From JAPPHA01 sp963662705 (GTDB taxonomy: Bacteria > Pseudomonadota > Alphaproteobacteria > Rhodobacterales > Rhodobacteraceae), in assembly GCA_963662705.2 (NCBI GenBank), contig OY759767.1, positions 3,348,001 through 3,412,000 on the forward strand: 64,000 nucleotides of DNA, written 5' to 3'. Positions 57,432 through 64,000 of the stretch are shown in pieces. How positions within the stretch are numbered: position 1 is the first letter of the stretch; each line of letters opens with the position of its first letter. The notes beneath the pieces are model-generated. The model was not told the DNA's origin. It searched no databases and saw only the letters and a program-made list of their open reading frames with translations. A program made the translations under genes and the position numbers.

Positions 57432-58067
57432 TCACATGAAACTGTATTCTGGTGTAGGGTTATAGTTTTTGCGACGCATGGGCAGCGACAGGTCGTAGTT
57501 ATTCGTACGCCCAGCCCTAGCAGTCGCATCAACAAGGAACTTCAAATTTCCAGGCCGGTTTTCGATGCGAGACCACGGAACTACTGACATAGCGACACCT
57601 GAATTAAAGAGGTTATCAATAATCCGTTCAGGTAGATCAGGGTAAGTTGCCTTCAACTCTGACCTAGTCTCAAAGCGCCTCCATCCGCCGGTATAGTCCC
57701 AATAAATGGCTTCTTTTTCACCAGGAAGACCAGCATGCCACGAAGTACAGGACGTCGAGGGCAGATCAATCACCAAAATCCCGGACTTCTTGTTGACCGA
57801 ACCATCAATCATCGAGGACTTCAACTCCCAGTCGATATGTTTACGAAACCGGGTTTGGGTACCGCAGAGCAAGATGGTAACCTTGGTATCCCTCAGGTAT
57901 TCGTCGCGAATGATCCGCCGGATGGCTTCACTGGAAAGGCTGTCATCAATATCCCCGACCTCGACTGATCCATCGTCAAAGGCACCGTGATACTCAGCGA
58001 GGTCGGCCAGATGTTCCCGGTACCACTGATCATTTTCGTGGTAGTAGCTCACAAAGGCTTTGGTCAT
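57432..58067 (-). CDS. ThsB-like protein with MTH538/DUF1863 TIR-like domain
   Basis: 211 residues. KAFVSYYHENDQWYREHLAD and TKVTILLCGTQTRFRKHIDW then ELKSSMIDG match the DUF1863 TIR-like fold of ThsB, which in Thoeris senses phage and makes an NAD-derived signal. The Glu of DWEL is the likely catalytic residue. The C-terminal 80 residues (WDYTGGWRRFETR, PLPMRRKNYNP region) have no family I recognise. The gene is 10 bases after the membrane-protein gene and 39 before the TIR gene. No ThsA (SIR2-SLOG or macro) gene is visible. Confidence 0.8.
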   Translation of the reverse strand: MTKAFVSYYHENDQWYREHLADLAEYHGAFDDGSVEVGDIDDSLSSEAIRRIIRDEYLRDTKVTILLCGTQTRFRKHIDWELKSSMIDGSVNKKSGILVIDLPSTSCTSWHAGLPGEKEAIYWDYTGGWRRFETRSELKATYPDLPERIIDNLFNSGVAMSVVPWSRIENRPGNLKFLVDATARAGRTNNYDLSLPMRRKNYNPTPEYSFM

Positions 58068-58077
58068 GTCTTATCTC

Positions 58078-58467
58078 CTACCGGCAAATTGCCGTCCAAA
58101 TCGATGTTCCAAACAAAAAGGCACCCACCACCATTACCGACACAGCAATCCAGTGCGCCACCGACTTCCATTGGTTTAACGTGACGGGAACTCCGTCATC
58201 CCCAATGGCGTCAGCGGCCTTCTTGAGCACGGAAGCATTGGCATTGATACCATGACCGATCCGGATCATTACAAACCCAATGATGAGTAAGGATGCCCCC
58301 AAGAGACAAAAAAACCACCATTCGATGGTTCCGGTACTAGAACGCAATAGCAAGGCGGTGGCCGATGCAACTGCCACTAGGATTTGCAGCATTTGCCAGC
58401 GTAATTTGTCAAAGTGCCGGAATGTCTCGTACCGTTGACGGTAGATTTCAACGTTATCATCGGTCAT
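58078..58467 (-). CDS. Small three-helix membrane protein, first gene of the TIR operon
   Basis: 129 residues. An N-terminal amphipathic stretch (YRQRYETFRHFDKLRWQML) leads into three hydrophobic helices: ILVAVASATALLL, WWFFCLLGASLLIIGFVMI and WIAVSVMVVGAFLFGTSIW. A cytoplasmic loop of about 30 residues separates the second and third. The layout recalls SLATT-type pore-forming effectors of conflict systems, but I cannot assign it to that family. Being first in a tight operon with two TIR-fold proteins suggests it is the membrane-damaging effector or an anchor. Confidence 0.72.
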   Translation of the reverse strand: MTDDNVEIYRQRYETFRHFDKLRWQMLQILVAVASATALLLRSSTGTIEWWFFCLLGASLLIIGFVMIRIGHGINANASVLKKAADAIGDDGVPVTLNQWKSVAHWIAVSVMVVGAFLFGTSIWTAICR

Positions 58468-58770
58468 CTTGAGGCTGCCTCTCTTTAGTTCCCTAAAATG
58501 GGGTGGCGAGGTAACAAATTCAAGATTTTGCGTTCAATTCGACGGCACTCGCAAGAAAATGTGGCGAGACATACGAGTTGAAACGATCGATGGGCATCCG
58601 ACAAGTCAACAAATAATCTGGTGCTCTGTTTACGCTCGCAGTGTGTACCACCCCTGATGAATGTTTATCCCGCATTTGCACGAAATTGAGGCCTCAAGTG
58701 CAATCGGCGCGATCAGTCCGAGGAGTAAGGAATGGCACGGGCGGCATTCCTTCACATTTTTCCAATGGGT
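58468..58770. other. Promoter region of the TIR operon and 3' exon side of the intron
   Basis: About 300 bases, AT-richer near the operon. No gene seen. The TIR operon promoter should lie here. Confidence 0.4.
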
Positions 58771-59665
58771 GTAGAGTCGGGGGCTGGCGCGCCAGCTTTA
58801 GGGTCCGGTGGCTTGTCCGTCGCTTTCGCTCCGGGCCTCAGTCCGGCTCCCATGGCCGCGTTTCCAGTCCCCCGCTCTCCGAACCCGGCGTGCGGATTTC
58901 CCGCACCGGGCTCTCCAGTGGGATCATGCACCTCGCACACGGACCACCAGAACGGGTCGTGGGGGAGGAGCCGGTTGGTCCGGTAGCCCGAGGCCGCCCC
59001 GAGGCCGCTGCACGACAGCCATCCTGCCTCCCGCGTCGTTTCCGGTGTGCCGCCGGGCCTGTTCACGCCCCGGCGGCGTCGAACCGTTCGGGTCCGACCC
59101 CTTCGCTTCCGCATGTGACGCGTTCCGAAGTCTCTGCCCTCAAGGCGGGGTTATAGGCTGAGCCACTCCCGCAGGCGTTCATCCTTTCCGCGTCCCTCCG
59201 CACCTGAGGCCCCTTCCCTCGACCGGCATTACCCGGCGTCCTCAGTACTACGGGCCTCTCCGCCACCCTGACGGCCCGGACTGGTCCTCGCGGATTTCCG
59301 GTTGGTGCGTGCTCACCACCGACAGGGTTTCCCGTGTTGCCTCGTCTTCCATCTTGCAGACATGCCGACGCCAATACCCCGGCGGGAACGGCCCGGTGCG
59401 TCTGTCGCTTGCTTCCCGAACCGCCATCGGCCTTCCCCATATACCAGGTGGGTCGGCTCCCGCGACGCCCGTTTCGAGGCCTGCGCGGCGTTCACTCGCG
59501 TTCCGGCCTGTCTGCTCGCTAAACTGCTCTGCGCAGTCCTTTGACACCGGAGTGCTTCAGTCCATGTCGTTGCCTCCATGTCCCGCTCCGGCTGCTACCA
59601 ACCGAAAGCGACAATTGTTGGGCGGGATTCGCACCCGCAAGGAAGACGCGCCTTTCACGGCGCAC
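58771..59665 (-). mobile_element. Group II intron-like element without reverse transcriptase
   Basis: On the minus strand the block opens with GTGCGCC at 59665, the GUGYG-type 5' end, followed by AAGGCGCG...GCGGGTGCGAATCCCGC. A domain V-like hairpin lies at 58881-58913: GAGCCCGG, TGCGG, GAAAT loop, CCGCA, a CG bulge, CCGGGTTC, with the AGC triad at the start. The 3' part ends CCAGCCCCCGACTCTAC at 58771, pairing with GGGGGACTGG after domain V. Long frames on both strands are GC-rich shadows; no RT motif (YADD) is present. About 895 bases. It would need a maturase from elsewhere. Boundaries tentative. Confidence 0.6.
58881..58913 (-). ncRNA. Putative group II intron domain V
   Basis: A 33-base hairpin with 8-bp and 5-bp helices separated by a 2-base 3' bulge, a GAAAU loop and a 5' AGC, close to the 34-base catalytic domain V consensus of group II introns. 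It is one base shorter than canonical and has a five-base rather than four-base loop. Confidence 0.55.
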
Positions 59666-60039
59666 TGGTAATCGAGGCTAGCTGAACGTCTGCACGAAAC
59701 GGCGAACGAGATGTGCTTTATCGCCCGCTCGGTCAACTTCCCGGTAACGCATGTGCCGGAGATCGTGATCGAATAGACCTGGAAGGCATGACGCCGGGCT
59801 TGGGACCGACCAGGGATCGCATCGGCTGGAAGCAGACAGGAGTTTGAGCCGACCCGATCACGATGTGGCGATGAACGACTTTGCTTCTGCCGAAGAGTGC
59901 GCCGGAAAATCGAGCGCTTCAAACCGGTCTGGAGCCAGACAACTGCCGGATCGAAGGCGAAGTCACGGATGCAGCAAGGTCCCTGCCTGTCGAAGCCAGC
60001 AACAGATTTGCGAGAAACGGTCTGACTTTCAGGGGTTGG
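59666..60039. other. Gap between intron-like element and tRNA-Asp; nothing recognised
   Basis: About 370 bases, no convincing gene. It lies downstream of the tRNA pair, the side where integrating elements usually enter. I looked for a second copy of the tRNA-Asp 3' end and did not see one here. Confidence 0.35.
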
Positions 60040-60116
60040 TGGCGCGGTTGACGGGGCTCGAACCCGCGACCTTCGGCGTGACAGGCCGACACTCTAACCG
60101 ACTGAGCTACAACCGC
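60040..60116 (-). tRNA. tRNA-Asp (GTC)
   Basis: The minus strand gives acceptor GCGGTTG pairing with CAACCGC, T8-A9, D arm GCTCAG, anticodon stem CGGCC with loop TGTCACG containing GTC, T arm GCGGGTTCGAGCCCCGT, discriminator G and encoded CCA. Complete cloverleaf. It follows tRNA-Val, as in many alphaproteobacteria downstream of lon. Confidence 0.95.
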
Positions 60117-60246
60117 GCGATTTCCCTTTAGGCACCGCCACGATTGACGTCAAGACTCGGGCAGTAGATTTCCCGATACCTGCCTGTCATTGCCCAATGC
60201 GGGCCTCACGTCGAAGGAGAGCCTGGGGGCATTCACTCCTTGATTC

Positions 60247-60322
<76 letters not shown>

Positions 60323-60477
60323 CCCGATGCGCCATTAATGACATATGCGGTGTTCTGCAAGCTGCCTTCGCCGCACTCAACCAACCGACTCCCACCCAAC
60401 ACCACGCCGCCCGCCAGGCACCTGGCGGTCCAGGCATCGTCATCGAAACGCGCCACAATTGATCCGGCAAAGCCTCG

Positions 60478-62886
60478 TCAATGCGTGGCAGTGGAAACGT
60501 CGGGGTCAGTTCTCGCTGCAATGGCGGCGAACTCGGCTTCGAATTCCGAGTCATCCCATTCGACCGGTTCCGGTTGACGCACCAGCGCCAGCTTGAGTAC
60601 ATCTTCGACCGAACTGACTGGCATGATTGTGAGATTGTTCACGACGTCTTCATCAATCTCACGCAAGTCCTTTTCGTTGTCCTTCGGAATGACAACCGTA
60701 TTGATGCCGCCCCGAAGAGCCGCCAACAGTTTCTCCTTCAGGCCTCCGATCGGAAGCACGTTGCCACGAAGCGTGATTTCACCGGTCATCGCGATGTTCT
60801 TGTAGACCGGAATGCCTGTCAACACCGACACAATCGCCGTGACCATGGCGATTCCCGCGGACGGGCCATCCTTGGGTGTCGCTCCTTCCGGAACATGGAC
60901 ATGGATATCCATGCGCGCAAATTGAGTGGGTTTGACACCAATTCCGGGAGACATTGAACGAACGAGCGAGGACGCGGCGTCGATCGATTCCTTCATGACA
61001 TCGCCGAGCTTTCCGGTTGTCTTCATCTGTCCCTTGCCGGGCATCTTCAGTGCCTCGATCGAGAGCAGGTCTCCCCCCGCCTGGGTCCATGCGAGTCCGG
61101 TCGCAACACCGACCTGGTCAAGCTCCTCCGCCAGGCCGTATTTGAAACGGCGGACACCAAGGAAGTCCTCGAGATTGTCGAGATCGACCGAAACTGACTC
61201 CGAATTGCCGCGTACGATTTCCGTTACCGACTTGCGCGCAAGCTTGGCTATTTCGCGTTCCAGGTTTCGAACACCTGCTTCGCGGGTGTAGGTCCTGATG
61301 ATCTGGACGAGCGCATCATCGGACAATAGGAACTCTTGCTCCTTGAGCCCGTGGCGGGACAACTGTTTCGGAAACAGATGCCTGCGCGCGATCTCGAGTT
61401 TTTCGTCCTCCGTGTAGCCTGGAAGCGCGATCGTCTCCATCCGGTCGAGCAGGGGTTCGGGCATGTTGTACGTATTGGCTGTCGTCAGGAACATGACATT
61501 GGAAAGATCGTACTCGAACTCGAGATAGTGATCCGTGAACGTCGAATTCTGTTCGGGATCGAGAACCTCCAGCATCGCCGACGCGGGATCGCCGCGAAAG
61601 TCACGGCCCATCTTGTCGATTTCGTCGAGAAGAATCAGCGGATTTATCGTTTTCCCCTTTTTCATCGAATAGATGATCTTGCCCGGCATCGATCCGATGT
61701 ACGTACGCCTGTGACCGCGAATCTCGGCTTCATCGCGGACACCGCCCAGCGAAATCCGAATGAACTCCCGTCCTGTCGCCCTTGCCACGGACTTTCCGAG
61801 CGACGTCTTTCCAACTCCGGGCGGACCGACCAGGCACAGGATCGGTCCACGCAATTTCTTGGACCTCTGCTGTACGGCAAGGTACTCGACAATGCGTTCC
61901 TTGACCTTTTCCAGGCCATAGTGATCTGCATCCAGGACTTCCTGGGCAACGTTCAGATCCTTGCGAACGCGGCTTTTCTTCCCCCAGGGAATCGAGAGTA
62001 TCCATTCGAGGTAGTTCCGGACGACGGTCGCCTCTGCCGACATCGGCGGCATTTGCCGGAACTTCTTGAGTTCGCCCTCCGCCCTCTCGCGTGCTTCCTT
62101 GGACAGTTTCGTCTTGGAAATCCGTTGTTCGATCTCTCCGGCTTCGTCAACGCTTCCCTCACCGTCGCCAAGTTCCTTCTGGATCGCCTTCATCTGTTCG
62201 TTCAGATAGTATTCCCTTTGGGTGCGCTCCATCTGTGTCTTGACGCGACGCTTGATCTTTTTCTCGACCCTCAGGACTGACAGTTCACTTTCGAGGTGAA
62301 CCCAAATGGCTTCCAGCCGTTCACCAAGGTCGACGGTTTCCAGCAACTCCTGTTTCTTGTTCAGGGGAATTGCCAGGTGGCTCGCGACGATGTCTGCGAG
62401 AGTCGAAGGTGTCGTTTCTTCGGAAATGGCAGAGATGGCGTCGTCCGAAACCTGTTTGCTCGCCTTGGCATAGGTCCCGAAAGCCTTGATGACCGCCTTG
62501 AACAGCGGCTTGGAATATCCTTCGTCGGACTCGATGTCGGGGAACGGTTCGACTTCGACCTCGTAGTAGTCCTCTTCCCGAACGTATTCGAGAATCCGTA
62601 CACGTTCCTTGCCTTCGACGATGACCTTGACGGTTCCATCCGGTAGCTTGAGGAGTTGAACAACCGAGGCAAGCACCCCGATCGAATAAATGCCTGATGG
62701 TTCAGGGTCGTCGTCGGACGAATCCTTCTGGGCAACCAGGAGGATCGGGGTGTCCTCGTTCATCACGAGTTCCAGCGCACGTATCGACTTGTCGCGACCC
62801 ACGAACAATGGAACGATCATGTGCGGGAACACGACGATATCCCGCAAGGGCAGAACCGGACACCTGTTTCCGGGTTTCTTGGTCAT
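60478..62886 (-). CDS. lon: ATP-dependent Lon protease
   Basis: 802 residues, the usual LonA length. The N-terminal substrate-binding domain begins RCPVLPLRDIVVFPHMIVPL. The AAA+ module has Walker A GPPGVGKTSLGKS and Walker B PLILLDEIDKMG. The C-terminal serine protease has the catalytic Ser in PKDGPSAGIAM and the Lys in GLKEKLLAAL. It degrades misfolded and regulatory proteins, including antitoxins of systems like those nearby. Start ATG at 62886. Downstream come tRNA-Val and tRNA-Asp without an intervening hupB. Confidence 0.97.
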   Translation of the reverse strand: MTKKPGNRCPVLPLRDIVVFPHMIVPLFVGRDKSIRALELVMNEDTPILLVAQKDSSDDDPEPSGIYSIGVLASVVQLLKLPDGTVKVIVEGKERVRILEYVREEDYYEVEVEPFPDIESDEGYSKPLFKAVIKAFGTYAKASKQVSDDAISAISEETTPSTLADIVASHLAIPLNKKQELLETVDLGERLEAIWVHLESELSVLRVEKKIKRRVKTQMERTQREYYLNEQMKAIQKELGDGEGSVDEAGEIEQRISKTKLSKEARERAEGELKKFRQMPPMSAEATVVRNYLEWILSIPWGKKSRVRKDLNVAQEVLDADHYGLEKVKERIVEYLAVQQRSKKLRGPILCLVGPPGVGKTSLGKSVARATGREFIRISLGGVRDEAEIRGHRRTYIGSMPGKIIYSMKKGKTINPLILLDEIDKMGRDFRGDPASAMLEVLDPEQNSTFTDHYLEFEYDLSNVMFLTTANTYNMPEPLLDRMETIALPGYTEDEKLEIARRHLFPKQLSRHGLKEQEFLLSDDALVQIIRTYTREAGVRNLEREIAKLARKSVTEIVRGNSESVSVDLDNLEDFLGVRRFKYGLAEELDQVGVATGLAWTQAGGDLLSIEALKMPGKGQMKTTGKLGDVMKESIDAASSLVRSMSPGIGVKPTQFARMDIHVHVPEGATPKDGPSAGIAMVTAIVSVLTGIPVYKNIAMTGEITLRGNVLPIGGLKEKLLAALRGGINTVVIPKDNEKDLREIDEDVVNNLTIMPVSSVEDVLKLALVRQPEPVEWDDSEFEAEFAAIAARTDPDVSTATH

Positions 62887-63443
62887 GGTTTCGTCCTGTC
62901 AATCCTGAAACTAGGTGACACAGAAATCCGGTAATCGGCCCTGGCTCTCCGTGGACTCCGTGCCTTGCCGCACGAACAAGCCAATTGACGAGGCCGTCTC
63001 CTGATCATGGTGCACGCAATTTATCTGGAATTGCAATCCGGATTTGTCAAGGATCACTGGCCCAATGAAACACCCGGGTTACCGTGTGCATACCGCCAAT
63101 ACCGAATTCAACGCCGCCGCCGTCCAGCCATTGATATTGCCGCACGGTCAAAGAATGCCATCAATGCGAGACCTGCGGTGCGGCTGCCCGCGCCATCATG
63201 ACGTCCGCTTTCGGCGCGACAATTCCGGCCCGGCTTCCGGTGGAACGTTCGGGGTTCAGTCCACGCGGCAGCCAGATACTGCCATCTGCGGACGGATTTT
63301 CCGGATCGCATTCCACGGATTGGCGCGGGGGCACGGCTTTCCCGGGACCAAGACATCCGGTGCAGAAGTCAGATATTCCGACGGTCGTGCCAGCCGCAAA
63401 TCCTGCCCGTTCGCGGCAGGATAGCCGCCAGTTCTCGTGCCAA
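62887..63443. other. Gap upstream of lon; nothing recognised
   Basis: About 560 bases. It must hold the lon promoter near the left end. Short frames on both strands lack any signature. clpX, commonly upstream of lon, is not here. Confidence 0.4.
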
Positions 63444-64000
63444 TCAATCCATGGGGGCCTTCAGTCGGACAGGCCTTGCAGTCTGCACGGATTCCCTGGC
63501 CGCATCGGCAATCTGCTGCGCCGCAAGTCCGTCCTCCAGTGATGGCAAACCGGAGGCGTCGCCAGATCGGATCGCTCCAAGGAACGCGTGCAGTTCGTCG
63601 GCGTAGGTCGGGGCAAATCGTTCGTACCACGTCGGCATGAGCCCATCCTGCGATTGTCCGTCGGCCCCGCTTCTCAGGAATCGACCTACCGGTTCCTGAA
63701 ACGTCTGCAGCATGCCCAGCGATCCGTTCACTTCGACTCGCTCGTCCTGTCCATAGGCGGCCCGCCAACTGAAATCGAACTGGCACAGCGCACCGCTGGG
63801 CATTCGCATCGTGATCATCGCCGTGTCGACCTCGCCGATATCGGCGAAAGACGGGTTCACAAGCACCGATCCCATGGCAAAGAGTTCCACTGGATGTTCC
63901 CCGGTAATCCACCGCGCCAGGTCGTAGAAATGCGCGCCTTTTTCGCCAAACAGCCCCCCGGATGTGCGGGTAAATTCCACGCTGGGCGGCGAGGCGGTGC
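63444..64000 (-). CDS. Gfo/Idh/MocA-family oxidoreductase, N-terminus beyond the window
   Basis: The minus frame is open through the right edge, so only the C-terminal 185 or so residues are present. GGLFGEKGAHFYDLARWI then TGEHPVELFAMG is the conserved substrate-domain motif of Gfo/Idh/MocA dehydrogenases (the GxHxxD-type histidine of inositol and sugar dehydrogenases). GSLGMLQTF and a C-terminal GLAAQQIADAARESVQTARP follow the family pattern. The NAD-binding Rossmann domain lies outside. Likely an inositol- or sugar-type dehydrogenase; substrate unknown. Confidence 0.85.
   Translation of the reverse strand, partial: TASPPSVEFTRTSGGLFGEKGAHFYDLARWITGEHPVELFAMGSVLVNPSFADIGEVDTAMITMRMPSGALCQFDFSWRAAYGQDERVEVNGSLGMLQTFQEPVGRFLRSGADGQSQDGLMPTWYERFAPTYADELHAFLGAIRSGDASGLPSLEDGLAAQQIADAARESVQTARPVRLKAPMD

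Noticed and set aside
58641..59580. Several 80-170 codon open frames on both strands
   Set aside because: They overlap in all frames, are arginine/proline-rich, lack any family motif and coincide with the intron-like RNA.
59600..59660. Possible tRNA fragment (GGCGGGATTCGCACCCGC)
   Set aside because: It fits better as the 5' segment of the group II intron-like element; no cloverleaf can be drawn.

Overview
The window looks like a chromosomal stretch of an alphaproteobacterium of moderate to high GC. The support is a Lon protease of alphaproteobacterial type, encoded beside tRNA-Val(TAC) and tRNA-Asp(GTC), a fused indolepyruvate ferredoxin oxidoreductase, and a cobA-cobB pair. A host-associated marine (for example sponge-symbiont) lifestyle is possible, because sulfatase/phosphonatase-type hydrolases, a phytanoyl-CoA dioxygenase and many defence or toxin-antitoxin genes sit together. 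That is inference, not something the sequence proves.

Layout. 1-7421 (minus): two large helicases that abut, an SNF2-like one running off the left edge and a 1724-residue DEAD/DUF1998 one, resembling defence helicases of the DISARM/Druantia kind. 7816-9581 (plus, AT-richer): an overlapping AAA ATPase and TOPRIM-like protein. 10073-12219: cobA and cobB. 12972-13629: an MntA-HepT type toxin-antitoxin pair. 14439-15674: an MFS transporter. 16246-18276: an orphan solute-binding protein (SBP1). 18777-20145: a broken hflX. 20578-23215: a PhyH dioxygenase and a GC-rich class III aminotransferase. 23294-23572: a mazF remnant.

23683-50190 is an amplified region built from one cassette: a solute-binding protein, two permeases, two ATPases (dipeptide/YejABEF type) and, convergently, a formylglycine-dependent hydrolase of the phosphonate monoesterase/sulfatase family. 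There are two operon copies about 11.88 kb apart. The first has a truncated binding protein. Over their last 3 kb the copies are almost identical. Four hydrolase paralogues and three intact binding proteins are present. Remnants of a DUF3427 helicase, a RelE/HigB-like toxin, a GAF-PAS histidine kinase, IS91, IS110 and a tyrosine recombinase lie between the copies, with one intact IS630 element. The likely shared role is uptake of a small peptide- or ester-like solute and cleavage of its sulfate, phosphonate or phosphodiester bond; the substrate cannot be read from sequence.

51108-54605 encodes indolepyruvate ferredoxin oxidoreductase. 55055-60322 is a tRNA-proximal island holding an AbiE-type toxin-antitoxin pair, a three-gene minus-strand operon (3-TM protein, ThsB/DUF1863-like protein, TIR protein), and a group II intron-like element without a reverse transcriptase. 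The two tRNAs, lon and a partial Gfo/Idh/MocA oxidoreductase close the window.

The strongest candidates for something undescribed are the TM/ThsB-like/TIR operon, the SNF2 plus DUF1998 helicase pair, and the amplified transporter-hydrolase cassette with its triplicated ribosome-binding site.
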